Shown here: one piece after another, positions 37,702 to 46,281 of the stretch
How the letters are laid out: each line of letters starts with the position of its first letter
How positions within the stretch are numbered: position 1 is the first letter of the stretch
Assembly (NCBI RefSeq): GCF_008728195.1
Contig: NZ_CP031598.1
Coordinates: 1-64,000 of the forward strand
From: Roseovarius indicus
Lineage (GTDB): Bacteria > Pseudomonadota > Alphaproteobacteria > Rhodobacterales > Rhodobacteraceae
DNA: 64,000 bases
Direction of reading: 5' to 3'
The notes under the pieces: generated by a model
Told to the model about the DNA's origin: nothing
What the model saw: only the letters and a program-made list of their open reading frames with translations
Database searches by the model: none
Position numbers and translations under genes: made by a program

Positions 37702-37959
37702 ATGTTCAAGAAACTCACGACCGCAAGCCTTCTCGTGGCTTTCGTCCTGCCTGCGGCCGCGATTGCCGATATGGCTATGAAGATGGATGCAGACGGTGAC
37801 GGCGCTGTCACGATGTCGGAATTCAACGAGGCGATGCCCGATGCCGGGACCGAAGTGTTCGCCGAGATTGATGCCGATGCGAACGGCGCGCTGAGCGAAG
37901 CGGAGATCGCCGCGGCGACCGAGAGCGGGCTGCTTCCGGGGGCTGCCTCGGAAGGCTAA
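37702..37959 (+). CDS. Small exported EF-hand protein
   Basis: An 85-residue protein with a signal peptide (hydrophobic 7-21, AIA cleavage near 22). The mature part holds two calcium-binding loops: DADGDGAVTMSEF and DADANGALSEAEI, each with Asp/Asn at positions 1, 3, 5 and Glu at 12. Two loops make one EF-hand pair. Such periplasmic calcium-binding proteins have unclear roles. AAAGGGAAAG lies upstream of the ATG. Confidence 0.85.
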   Translation: MFKKLTTASLLVAFVLPAAAIADMAMKMDADGDGAVTMSEFNEAMPDAGTEVFAEIDADANGALSEAEIAAATESGLLPGAASEG

Positions 37960-38122
37960 GGCCAACCTCCTCCCGGGGGTGCTTGCGGGCGGTTGTGCCC
38001 GCAGGCGTGCCCAACCCGTGCGCCGGCCTCAGGACACCCCCAAATCCCCGGTCGGCAGCGGGACATCAACCACGTCTGCGCAGCTACATCTGGCATGATC
38101 GCTCGCAGCACTCCGGGTTGGA

Positions 38123-38156
38123 TGCCGCGTCGCCATCTGGCGGCGCGGCATTTTTT
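38123..38156 (+). terminator. Rho-independent terminator before the FMN riboswitch
   Basis: The stem TGCCGCGTCGCCA / TGGCGGCGCGGCA (38123-38135 with 38138-38150, one imperfect pair) is followed by TTTTTT. It isolates the EF-hand transcript from the riboswitch-controlled gene. A second hairpin TGCGGGC-GGTTGT-GCCCGCA (37984-38003) without a U-tract follows the EF-hand stop. The rest of 38004-38122 shows nothing recognisable. Confidence 0.8.
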
Positions 38157-38195
38157 ATTGGCTTGCCCTGCGGCGGGTTTTCCAACATCATCGGC

Positions 38196-38347
38196 GGCGT
38201 TCTCAGGGCGGGGCGAAATTCCCCACCGGCGGTAAGGGGCGCATGCCTCAAGCCCGCGAGCGCATCGGGGTTGCAAAGCTTCGATGGTCAAGCAGATCCG
38301 GTGCGATTCCGGAGCCGACGGTTACAGTCCGGATGGAAGAGAACGCC
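38196..38347 (+). promoter_or_regulatory. FMN riboswitch (RFN element)
   Basis: The closing stem GGCGTTCTC (38196-38204) pairs with GAGAACGCC (38339-38347). Inside are the hallmark blocks AGGGCGGGGCGAAATTCCCCACCGGCGGTAA-type 5' region and the 3' GATTCCGGAGCCGACGGTTACAGTCCGGATG block of the RFN element. It lies 81 bp before ribH. A CAGGGG-GTTT-CCCCTG hairpin (38354-38369) after it could be the expression platform. FMN binding should lower lumazine synthase expression. Confidence 0.95.
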
Positions 38348-38428
38348 GGGTTTCAGGGGGTTTCCCCTGCCTTTCCCGTCGTCCTGCGCCTTGGGTGAGA
38401 AGTGTCGATGATGGAAAGGAGCAAACCC

Positions 38429-38869
38429 ATGACACGCACCCGATACGCCTTTATCAAGGCCAACTGGCACGCCGAGACCGTCGATCAGGCGCTGGCCGGA
38501 TTCTGTGAGCTTATTCCGCGAGAGCAGGTTGATGTGTTCGACGTGCCCGGTGCGTTCGAGATGCCGCTTTTGGCGCGCGACCTGGCCCGGACGGGGCAGT
38601 ATGCCGCCGTGGCGGCGGCGGCCTTCGTGGTGGATGGCGGGATATACCGGCATGACTTCGTGGCGCAGGCCGTGGTGGACGGGCTGATGCGGGCCGGGAT
38701 GGATAGCGACGTGCCGGTTCTGTCGGTGTCGCTGACGCCGCACCAGTACCAGGAGACCGAGCATCATACCGCGATCTTCAAGGCGCATTTCGTCGAGAAG
38801 GGGCGGGAGGCGGCGCAGGCCGCGCTGATGATCGGCAAGACGCGGGAAGGGTTGAGCGCGGCCGCCTAG
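38429..38869 (+). CDS. ribH: 6,7-dimethyl-8-ribityllumazine synthase (RibH2 type)
   Basis: A 146-residue riboflavin-pathway enzyme condensing the pyrimidine with dihydroxybutanone phosphate. YAFIKANWHAETVD, VPGAFEMPLLARDL, VDGGIYRHDFVAQAVVDGLM and LTPHQYQETEHH follow the RibH2 (decameric, low-activity) type of Brucella and Mesorhizobium rather than the ordinary RibH with HxxLxxxxxxA. A riboswitch directly controlling a single ribH2 is known in rhizobia. RBS AAAGGAG lies 8 bases before the ATG. Confidence 0.93.
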   Translation: MTRTRYAFIKANWHAETVDQALAGFCELIPREQVDVFDVPGAFEMPLLARDLARTGQYAAVAAAAFVVDGGIYRHDFVAQAVVDGLMRAGMDSDVPVLSVSLTPHQYQETEHHTAIFKAHFVEKGREAAQAALMIGKTREGLSAAA

Positions 38870-39564
38870 GCATCGCCCAGGTAGTCGCGCAAGGCGTCCG
38901 GCGGGTCGGCGAAGAGCTTGGCCGTTTCCGCCGGGGGCCGGGCTGTGCCGTCTGTCACCAGGATCACCTCGTCGGCGACGCGGCGGGCGTCGTCGGGTTC
39001 GTGGCTGACCATCAGGACGGTGGCGCCGGTTTCGCGGGCGAGCTCGGCGACGAGGTCGAGCATCTCGGCCTTGAGCGCGGGGCCGAGGGCGGCGAAGGGT
39101 TCGTCGAGGAGGAAGATCTCGCGGTCCTGTACCATGAGTCGGGCGAGGGCGATGCGCGCCCGCTGGCCGCCGGAGAGGGCGCCGGGTTTGCGGGGGCCGA
39201 GCCCGTCCAGCCCGACGCGGGTGAGGGCGGCGTCGACGCGGATCTTGTCGTCGTTCGAGAGGCGCAGGCGGGGGTCGATGCCGAGGCCCACGTTCTGGGC
39301 GGCGGTCAGGTGGGGGAAAAGGTTGCCGTCCTGGAAGAGCATGGCGACGGGGCGTTTGCCGGGCTCGGTGTCGGACAAGGGGTTGGCATTCCAGTATATT
39401 TCACCTTGGGAGAGGGGCAGGAAGCCGGCGACGGCCTCCAGAAGGGTTGTCTTGCCGCCGCCCGAGGGGCCGATGACGGCGACGATCTTGCCGGTTTCGA
39501 CGGTCAGGTCGGCGGCGAGGCGGAAGCCGCCATTGTCGATGGTGCAGGTTTCAAACTTCAGCAT
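38866..39564 (-). CDS. thiQ: Thiamine ABC transporter, ATP-binding protein
   Basis: A 232-residue ABC ATPase powering uptake of thiamine/TPP. Walker A GPSGGGKTT (33-41), Q-loop LFQDGNLFPHLT, signature LSGGQRARIALARL and Walker B FLLDEPFAALG are all present; the short length without a C-terminal domain is typical for ThiQ. It overlaps thiP by 14 bases. Last gene of thiBPQ under a TPP riboswitch. It is convergent with ribH (4-base overlap of 3' ends). Confidence 0.93.
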   Translation of the reverse strand: MLKFETCTIDNGGFRLAADLTVETGKIVAVIGPSGGGKTTLLEAVAGFLPLSQGEIYWNANPLSDTEPGKRPVAMLFQDGNLFPHLTAAQNVGLGIDPRLRLSNDDKIRVDAALTRVGLDGLGPRKPGALSGGQRARIALARLMVQDREIFLLDEPFAALGPALKAEMLDLVAELARETGATVLMVSHEPDDARRVADEVILVTDGTARPPAETAKLFADPPDALRDYLGDA

Positions 39565-41107
39565 GGTAGCGGCCTCCTCTGTCGAGAAGCCAGAAGGTGC
39601 CGACCGACAGGAGCAATAACAGCAGGGCGCCGCCCGCCGCGGCCTCCATCTGGTAGGAGCCCATGAGGCGGTAGATCTGGAGGGGGAGGGTGGCGATGTC
39701 GGGGTCGGCGAAGAGGGTGATGACGCCGAGATCACCGATGGACAGGGCCATGCCGAGGCCGGCGGCAAAGCCGATTTGCGCCCGCATCCGGGGCAGGAAG
39801 ACGCGCCAGAGGAAGGGGCCGTGGGCCATGTCGAGGGAGAGGCCGAGCTTGCCGTAGCGCTCGACGATGTCGCGGGCGCGGGGGACGAGGATGCGCATGG
39901 CGAAAGGCAAGGACATCAGGGCGTTGACCAGGGCAGTGACGGGCAGGGCGAGGAGGAACGGGTCGGCCACCGGACGGATCAGGATGAAGAGGCCGGTGCC
40001 GATCACGAGAGGGGAGGCGGCGAGGCCGAGGAGGCCCGCGACCTCGATGATGTTGTGGCGCCCTTGGGCGATGGCGGCGGCCATGGGGAGGGCGGCGAGA
40101 AGGAGGAGCAGGGTGGAGGCGGTGGCGACGAGGAGGGAGACGCCGGCGGCTTTCCAGACGACGAAGGGCAGGCCCGCAAAGCCGGGCACGCCCGAGGCGA
40201 CGATGGCCCCGAGCGGGAGCAGCAGGAAGGCTGCTGCGAGGGCGATCCAGACCGTGTCGGTCAGGCGCGCTATGGTGGTTCGACCGTCCCAACGTCTTAA
40301 GGAACGGTCAAGGCCGGTGCCGAATCCGGTGCCTTGAGCCAGCCGAATCGCCACCATGGCGGCGGCTGTGGCGATGAGGATCTGCAAGCCGGACAGCAGT
40401 GCCGCGCGGCCAAGATCGAATTCAAACCTGAAGGCCTGGTAAATGCCGAGTTCTATGGTGGTGGCCTTGGGCCCGCCGCCGAGGGTGAGGGCGACCGCGA
40501 AGCTGGTGAGGCAGATGGCGAAGACCACGGCCAGAGCGCCGGGGATGACCTGACGCAGGAGGGGCCATTCGATCAGGCGGAACATGGCGCGGGCGTCGAA
40601 GCCAAGCTGGGCGGCGAGGCGGAAGCGTTCGGCCGGCACCTCCTGCCAGCCCTGAAGGATGAGGCGGGTGGCGAGCGGCAGGTTGAGGAAGACATGGGCG
40701 AGAACGACGCCGTGCAGCCCGTAGATGCGGATCGGGTCGAGGCCGAAGGTTCCGAGAAGGGAGCTGATCCATCCGGCGCGGCCGAAGACCTCGAGCAGGC
40801 CGAGGATGGCGACGATCACCGGAAGGATGAAGGGCACGCCGAGAAGCGCGATGAGAGCCGAGCGCCCGGCGAAGCGGCGGCGGGCCAGCGCGCGGGCGAC
40901 GGGGATGGCGAGGCCGACGCTGATGAGGGCCGAAAGGCTGGCTTGCAGGATGGTGAAGCGCACGGCGGCCCAGTCGGCGGCGGAGAGCCCGCCGCCGGTT
41001 TCGGCCCGCCATGCGACGGCGGCCAGCGTGCCGAGGACGAGCGCGGCGAGGAACCCCGCCGCGCCGTAGCCCGGGCCTGCGCTTACTGGCTGAGCGCGTT
41101 TTGCCAC
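39551..41107 (-). CDS. thiP: Thiamine ABC transporter permease
   Basis: A 518-residue inner-membrane protein with about 12 helices formed by two permease halves (duplicated binding-protein-dependent transport domain): EAA-like loops near EVPAERFRLAAQLGFDARAM and YGKLGLSLDMAHGPFLWRV. The fused form is the ThiP layout. It overlaps thiB at the 3' end of thiB (25 bases) and thiQ at its own 3' end, so translation is coupled through the operon. Confidence 0.93.
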   Translation of the reverse strand: MAKRAQPVSAGPGYGAAGFLAALVLGTLAAVAWRAETGGGLSAADWAAVRFTILQASLSALISVGLAIPVARALARRRFAGRSALIALLGVPFILPVIVAILGLLEVFGRAGWISSLLGTFGLDPIRIYGLHGVVLAHVFLNLPLATRLILQGWQEVPAERFRLAAQLGFDARAMFRLIEWPLLRQVIPGALAVVFAICLTSFAVALTLGGGPKATTIELGIYQAFRFEFDLGRAALLSGLQILIATAAAMVAIRLAQGTGFGTGLDRSLRRWDGRTTIARLTDTVWIALAAAFLLLPLGAIVASGVPGFAGLPFVVWKAAGVSLLVATASTLLLLLAALPMAAAIAQGRHNIIEVAGLLGLAASPLVIGTGLFILIRPVADPFLLALPVTALVNALMSLPFAMRILVPRARDIVERYGKLGLSLDMAHGPFLWRVFLPRMRAQIGFAAGLGMALSIGDLGVITLFADPDIATLPLQIYRLMGSYQMEAAAGGALLLLLLSVGTFWLLDRGGRYHAEV

Positions 41108-42060
41108 TCGGTCAGGGCCTCTTCCCGGATGGCTGCCGCTTCTTCGGCGGGCAGGAGCAGGGATTTTTCCGGCTTGATCAGGGTGTCGAAGCCATCGGCG
41201 AGACCGTCGTCGGGCATGACGGCGGGGTACATCCAGTTGGTGGTGGGAATGACCGACTGGAACGCGTCGGTGACCATGAATTGCAGGAACTCATCGGCCA
41301 GCTCGGGCTGGTCGGTGCTGGCCAGTTTGCCGGCGACTTCGACCTGCATGTAATGGCCCTCGTCGAAGGCGGCGGCGGCCTTGGTGTCATCCTCTTCCGC
41401 GATCAGGTGATAGGCGGGGGAGGTGGTGTAGGACAGGACCATGTCGGCCTCGCCTTCCATGAAGAGGCCATAGGCCTCGGACCAGCCCTTGGTGACGGTG
41501 ACGATATTGTCGGAGAGGCCTTCCCAGATTTCCGGCGCCTCGTCGCCATAGGCGGCTTTCACCCAGAGGAGCAGGCCGAGGCCGGGGGTGGAGGAGCGGG
41601 GATCCTGGATCAGGATGGTCTTGTCGCTGTCGGCGAGTTCCCGGAAGCTTGTGGGGGCGTCGTTGGCGGCCTCGTGGATGAAGGCGAAATAGCCCCAGTC
41701 GTAGGGGACGAACACCGGGTCGGTCCATTCGACGGGCATGTCATAGGTGGCGTCGACCGAGTGTTCGGCGAAGAGGCCGGTTTCCTTGGCCGCCGCGATC
41801 AGGTTGGTGTCGAGGCCGAGGACGATGTCGGCGTCGGAGCGGTCGCCCTCGAGCCGGACGCGGGCCAAGAGGGCCGCGCCATCCTCGACGCCGACGAGCT
41901 TGAGGTCGCAGTCACAGGTTTCCTCGAACGCCGCCTCGATCTTGGGGCCGGGGCCCCATTCGGCGACGAAACTGTCGTAAGTATAGACGGTCAGTTCAGG
42001 TGTCTGGGCCGAGGCGGCCGTGGCACACAGAAGTCCCGCTGCAAATGTAAGATGCTTCAT
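41083..42060 (-). CDS. thiB: Thiamine-binding periplasmic protein
   Basis: A 325-residue substrate-binding protein with a signal peptide (1-18, ending ASAQ). The mature start PELTVYTYDSFVAEWGPGPKI and the motifs VPYDWGYFAFIHE and SYTTSPAYHLIAEED match ThiB. It binds thiamine, TMP and TPP for ThiPQ. First gene after the TPP riboswitch. Confidence 0.95.
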   Translation of the reverse strand: MKHLTFAAGLLCATAASAQTPELTVYTYDSFVAEWGPGPKIEAAFEETCDCDLKLVGVEDGAALLARVRLEGDRSDADIVLGLDTNLIAAAKETGLFAEHSVDATYDMPVEWTDPVFVPYDWGYFAFIHEAANDAPTSFRELADSDKTILIQDPRSSTPGLGLLLWVKAAYGDEAPEIWEGLSDNIVTVTKGWSEAYGLFMEGEADMVLSYTTSPAYHLIAEEDDTKAAAAFDEGHYMQVEVAGKLASTDQPELADEFLQFMVTDAFQSVIPTTNWMYPAVMPDDGLADGFDTLIKPEKSLLLPAEEAAAIREEALTEWQNALSQ

Positions 42061-42111
42061 GTCATCCTCCTTTGCGGCGTGAGGGCAAGGGCGGATGATG
42101 CGTCCTTTACC

Positions 42112-42202
42112 TTCCCTCCGCCGGTTCTAGCCGGTTCAGGTTCAACGGGTTCGCTTTTGGCATCTCAGCCCTGGGCCAGTGGCCCACGGCACCCCGAGGT
42201 AG
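42112..42202 (-). promoter_or_regulatory. TPP riboswitch (THI box) of thiBPQ
   Basis: Read on the minus strand the segment contains TCGGGGTGCC, GGCTGAGATGCC, ACCCGTTGAACCTGA and CCGGCTAGAACCGGCGGAGGGAAG, the full TPP aptamer signature in order. It ends about 50 bp before the thiB ATG. TPP should turn off thiBPQ, probably at translation or by termination in the short leader. A GGGGCGCC-GG-GGCGCCCC hairpin (42238-42255) separates it from the upstream YCII gene. Confidence 0.95.
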
Positions 42203-42271
42203 GCAGGACAGTAGGGTGGGCAGAGGGGGATGACAAGGGGGCGCCGGGGCGCCCCGCCTGTCGCTGGACCG

Positions 42272-42598
42272 TCAGGCGTTCTGGGTGTTCATCTCGCCGA
42301 TCGGCGCCACCTCGACCGAGCCGCCGGTGGCGAGGATCGGGCAGCCCTTGGCCATCTCGCAGGCGGTTTCGATGTCGTCGGCTTCGACGATGGAGTAGCC
42401 CGCCAGCGGATTCGTGCCGCCATTGTGGGCGATGCCGGCGACGCGGACGGTCTTGGCCCAGCCGACGGGGCCGCCTTCGTCGATGCAGGCCTGGCCCATG
42501 TCGTTCATCCAGTTCTGCCAGCGGGTCAGCTCCTCCTCCTCGGAAACCTCATATTCTTCAGCATTTCCGCCATGATAGGCGAGAATGTATCTCGGCAT
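42272..42598 (-). CDS. YCII-related domain protein
   Basis: A 108-residue protein: MPRYILAYHGG at the start, then WQNWMNDMGQACIDEGGPVG and GYSIVEADDIETACEMAKGCPILATGGSVEVAPIGEM, the dimeric ferredoxin-like YCII/DGPF fold. Members are small cytoplasmic enzymes or binding proteins of mostly unknown activity, often with His/Asp in the pocket. The start at 42598 is the correct one; the upstream in-frame extension runs through repeat copy 2. Confidence 0.88.
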   Translation of the reverse strand: MPRYILAYHGGNAEEYEVSEEEELTRWQNWMNDMGQACIDEGGPVGWAKTVRVAGIAHNGGTNPLAGYSIVEADDIETACEMAKGCPILATGGSVEVAPIGEMNTQNA

Positions 42599-42665
42599 AT
42601 TGCTTACCTCCTCACGCGTTTTGGACGGTGGAGGATACCATGCCCGGCGGCGGAGATTCAGGGGG

Positions 42666-42833
42666 GCGGCGGCCGGAAAGGGTAAACGGCCATATTTTGC
42701 TGGTATTTCGACGTCGGTATCACGTCGGTATTCTGTCGGTATCGCGTCGGTGCGGGTGTCAGTGGGGCGGGGGGTTGATGTGGCGCGCGGTGCGCAACGG
42801 CCAAGATGTGGGGCAGGGCGCAACACCGGCGGC
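42666..42833 (+). repeat. Dispersed ~165-bp intergenic repeat, copy 2
   Basis: Same layout as 4815-4980 and in the same orientation: GGGTAAACGGCC...TTTTGCTGG...ATTTCGA, then four 11-bp units at 42712-42755 (CGTCGGTATCA, CGTCGGTATTC, TGTCGGTATCG, CGTCGGTGCGG), then GGGTTGATGTGGCG...GCGCAACACCGGCG. It lies between the 5' end of the YCII gene and the 3' end of the hybrid kinase gene. The units are better conserved than the flanks, suggesting selection on them. Confidence 0.8.
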
Positions 42834-42846
42834 GCGGGCAGGGGTG

Positions 42847-44943
42847 TCAGGCGCCGGGTGTTCCGGTGCCGGTTTCGCCGGGGGGAGTGGTGGCGCGGCC
42901 GACGATGGTGCGGAGCGTGCGCACGTCGATGGGTTTCTGCAGGAACGGCAGGCCGGCGGCGGCCTCGATCGCCTCGCGCTGGGCCTCGGAGGCGTAGCCC
43001 GACATCAGGATCACCTCGATGCCCGGGTAGCGCTGGCGGATGCGGTCGGCGAGGTGGTGGCCCTGCATCTCGCCGGGCATGACGATGTCGGTCAGCACCA
43101 CCTCGGGCAGCGGCCCGGCGTCGAGCGTGGCGAGGGCCTGGGTGGCGTCATGGGCGGTGCGGACGTCGTGGCCGCTGCGCTCGAGCTGGGCCTTCATCAC
43201 GCGGGTGAGCGCCTCGTCATCGTCGACGATGAGGACGCCGCCGGGCGCAGCCGCGGCGTCTTTCGGCTCGTCCCTGGCCGGGGTGACGCCGGCCGCGCGG
43301 CCCGAAGTGGCCGGGAAGGCCATGGTCACGAGCGTGCCGCTGCCCGGGGCCGCGTCGATCCGCAGGCCGCCGTCGGACTGGCGGCAGAAGCCCGCGACGG
43401 TGGAGAGGCCGAGACCGGTGCCCTCGCCGACCTTCTTGGTGGTGAAGAAGGGTTCGGCGGCCTGTTCGGCGATTTCGGGGGTCATGCCCTCGCCGGTGTC
43501 TTCGATGGCGAGGGTGGCGTAGGTGCCGTCGGGCAGGGTTTCGGCGCCGTGAAAGCCGTTGACGGTGGCGCCGCTGAGATGTTCGCGCCGCCCGGTGAGG
43601 TGGATCTCGCCGCCCTCGGGCAGGGCGTCGCGGGCGTTGATGAGCACGTTGAGCACGGCCTGTTGCAGCGCCGCCGGGTCGACGCGCAGGGTGAGGCCGG
43701 TTTCGTCGAATTGCCGGGTGATCGAGATGTTGGCCGGGCAGACGCGGCGGAACATGGCGATGGCGCCGTCGACCTCGGATTCGAGGTCGATGGGTTTCGG
43801 GCTGAGCTGTGACTTGCGCCCGTAGGCGAGCAGCTGGCGGGTCAGCTGGGCGGCGCGGTTCGAGGCGGCGATCGCCTCGGACAGATAGGTGCGCTGGTTG
43901 GTGCGGTTGCTGTCTTCGTCGAGCAGTTCGAGATTGCCGAGGATGACGTTGAGCGTGTTGTTGAAATCATGCGCCACGCCGCCGACGAGCTTGCCCAGCG
44001 CCGCGACCTTTTCCGAGCGGGCGGCGGCGAGCTCGGTCTGCTGGCGGTGCATCTCGCTTCGCAGGTAGGCGGCCTCGGCCTCGGTGCTGCGGCGTTCGGC
44101 GAGGTTGGTGAGGTGGGCGAAGCCGATCACCGCCGTGACGGTCGAGGCGATGACGAGGAAGGTGAGGACGGCGAGGCGGAACTCGATGGTCATGAACTCG
44201 CGTTCGACCGCCTCGGCCACGATCAGGGCGAGGAGGAGCGGCACGACGATGGTGACCGGCAGCACGCGGCGGGCCATGCGGCTGCCCGGTTCTTGCGAGA
44301 GAAGCACCTCGATCCAGCCGCGGCGGGGGTCTGTCAGCAGCAGGGCGAGGAAGATGGCCACGTGGGCCAGCGCGGTGTGCAGCGCCATCAGCGTGTAGAG
44401 CGGGTTGTAGAACAGGGTCTGGGCGCCGAAGACATAGCCCACCAGCGGGATCGAGGCGACGACGAGCCCGGTGGTATCGACCAGGATAGAGGCCGTGCCG
44501 AGCCGGAGCGAGCGCAGCAGCAGGCTGAGGCCGAGCAGCGCCGCGCAGAGGACGCTGGCCATCGACATGGCGTCGGTGCCGCGGAGTTCTGCCGGGGTGA
44601 GGCTGGTGACCTGTTCGAGCGAGATGATCACGAAGATGGCGGCGGCGCACAGGAAGGGCACCCATCTCGGCCCGTTCCTGAGCAGCACGACCGTGCCGGC
44701 GCCGCCCACGAGCAGCGTCAGGGCCGTGGCCGGGACCATGGCCGGCAGGCCCGGCGCGACCCGGCGGAGCCAGTCGATGTCGAGCCCCCAGCCGAACACC
44801 AGCACGATGGCCGCACCCAGCGCCACCGACACGGCAAGGCCGAGGCCGAGGCGGGGCGGATCGATGGTGTCGAGGCCATAAGAGGCCGAGGTGTCGTGCA
44901 TATGATTCGCCACCCCTTTGCGCTCGTGAGTAATAAAATGCAC
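42847..44943 (-). CDS. Hybrid sensor histidine kinase with receiver domain
   Basis: A 698-residue membrane kinase. Eight or so hydrophobic segments span about 30-290, followed by a short coiled coil and the kinase: H-box GGVAHDFNNTLNVILGNLE (His near 323), N-box NVLINARDAL, G1/G2 boxes DTGEGMTP and GTGLGLSTV. A C-terminal receiver domain has the phosphate acceptor Asp near 618 in LTDIVMPG. The HDFNN type H-box is the NtrB/hybrid class. The start may be at 44943 or at an internal Met (44901). The signal is unknown. Confidence 0.9.
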   Translation of the reverse strand: MHFITHERKGVANHMHDTSASYGLDTIDPPRLGLGLAVSVALGAAIVLVFGWGLDIDWLRRVAPGLPAMVPATALTLLVGGAGTVVLLRNGPRWVPFLCAAAIFVIISLEQVTSLTPAELRGTDAMSMASVLCAALLGLSLLLRSLRLGTASILVDTTGLVVASIPLVGYVFGAQTLFYNPLYTLMALHTALAHVAIFLALLLTDPRRGWIEVLLSQEPGSRMARRVLPVTIVVPLLLALIVAEAVEREFMTIEFRLAVLTFLVIASTVTAVIGFAHLTNLAERRSTEAEAAYLRSEMHRQQTELAAARSEKVAALGKLVGGVAHDFNNTLNVILGNLELLDEDSNRTNQRTYLSEAIAASNRAAQLTRQLLAYGRKSQLSPKPIDLESEVDGAIAMFRRVCPANISITRQFDETGLTLRVDPAALQQAVLNVLINARDALPEGGEIHLTGRREHLSGATVNGFHGAETLPDGTYATLAIEDTGEGMTPEIAEQAAEPFFTTKKVGEGTGLGLSTVAGFCRQSDGGLRIDAAPGSGTLVTMAFPATSGRAAGVTPARDEPKDAAAAPGGVLIVDDDEALTRVMKAQLERSGHDVRTAHDATQALATLDAGPLPEVVLTDIVMPGEMQGHHLADRIRQRYPGIEVILMSGYASEAQREAIEAAAGLPFLQKPIDVRTLRTIVGRATTPPGETGTGTPGA

Positions 44944-45097
44944 ATTTTATATACATCTTTTGGACGCTTTCGGCGACCGGTTTCGCGTGGAAAGAGTCTC
45001 ATGTGCGAACATGCCTTGGCGTCAGGGGGCTGGGTTAGGCCGATTTTAAAGGGTTTTCCCGTATCACCGCGGTGTTTTCAAACCTGCGGAGCGCGCG

Positions 45098-46204
45098 ATG
45101 CCGACGATTGCCGTCTATGACTGGAGCGTGGTCAGCCATGACGGTGCGCTGACGACAGACCAGCTTGTGAGCGACGACCACGCCAACGACCCGGCCGCGG
45201 CGGGGTATGACCCGGGGCGGGCCAGCTGGACGGGGATCACCTATACCTATTCCGGCGCGACGCCGACGCAGATCCTGGTATCGGATGACGATGCCCGGTT
45301 CGACGACGACATGAACGATGTCGGGTCCGGGCAGGTGCTGTTGGAGGATGTGACGCTCAACGGTGTGACCTATGCCGCGGGGTCGACGGTGGAGAACGAG
45401 TTCGTCCTGGTGCAGGACGGGAACATCGAGGTCTACGTTCTGCGGATCGATGGCGACAATGTCGGGCTGATACCCGCGTCGAACCTGCCGGCACCCTTTG
45501 CCGGGGCGCAGTTTTCGCCGGATTCGAGCCGCGACGGGGTTGCCGCGAACAGCAGTGACGGCGGGACGAACACGGAGGATTACACCAACGTCATCTGTTT
45601 CGCCGCCAGCGTGCGGATTGCCACGCCGGGGGGCGTCGTGCGGGCCGGCGCCCTGCGGGCCGGGGCGATGGTGATGACGGTCGACCGCGGGGCGCAGCCG
45701 CTTTTGTGGGTGGGCCGGCAGACGGTGGTGTTTTCCGGGCCGGAGGATCATCGCCGCCCGGTGCGGATCAGGGCCGGGGCGCTGGGCCCGGGGCGGCCGG
45801 CGCGGGACCTGGTGGTATCGCCCCAGCACCGGGTGCTGGTGGAGAGCGGGGCAGGCGCGGCGCTAGGCCCGGCGGTGGGGTTCGTGAAGCTGCCGGGCGT
45901 GTCGCGGATGCGTGGGCGGCGGCGGGTCACCTACGTGCACCTGCTGCTGGCGCGGCACGAGCTGCTCTGGGCCGAGGGGCAGGTGTGCGAGAGCTTCTTT
46001 CCGGGCCGGATGGCGCTTCGGATGCTGCGGCCGGCCGACCGGGCCGCGGTTCTGGCCTGCTGGGGCCTGTCGGAAAGCGGGGCGCCGGAGGCGGCGGCGG
46101 TGCGCCCTTTGCTGACCCGGCGGGAGACGGCGGCGCGAATGGCCGCGATTGCAGCGCGGCGGCCGGCGGATGCCGGCGTGGCGGGGAATGCGAAACTTCT
46201 GTGA
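45098..46204 (+). CDS. Hint-domain protein (Hint_2 type)
   Basis: A 368-residue protein with an N-terminal beta-rich acidic region (about 1-165, DDDARFDDDMND, DGDN) and a C-terminal Hint/hedgehog-intein-like domain starting at about 167 with CFAASVRIATPGG; LVVSPQHRVLVE carries the conserved His block. The usual start CFTPGT is changed to CFAASV, while the leading Cys is kept. Self-splicing is not expected without a C-terminal Asn/extein; some domains act as autoproteases. Divergent from the hybrid kinase. Such proteins are abundant in Roseobacters, often secreted. Confidence 0.85.
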   Translation: MPTIAVYDWSVVSHDGALTTDQLVSDDHANDPAAAGYDPGRASWTGITYTYSGATPTQILVSDDDARFDDDMNDVGSGQVLLEDVTLNGVTYAAGSTVENEFVLVQDGNIEVYVLRIDGDNVGLIPASNLPAPFAGAQFSPDSSRDGVAANSSDGGTNTEDYTNVICFAASVRIATPGGVVRAGALRAGAMVMTVDRGAQPLLWVGRQTVVFSGPEDHRRPVRIRAGALGPGRPARDLVVSPQHRVLVESGAGAALGPAVGFVKLPGVSRMRGRRRVTYVHLLLARHELLWAEGQVCESFFPGRMALRMLRPADRAAVLACWGLSESGAPEAAAVRPLLTRRETAARMAAIAARRPADAGVAGNAKLL

Positions 46205-46281
46205 AGATTGGCGAACCGGTCTTCGCGGGGCCGGGATGGGCCTTAGGTGGTGAGGCGTCATAATCAGGAAGGGAGGCCGTC

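Noticed and set aside
41011-43812. 933-codon plus-strand open frame across thiB, YCII and the hybrid kinase
   Set aside because: It crosses a TPP riboswitch and three genes with solid family evidence on the other strand.
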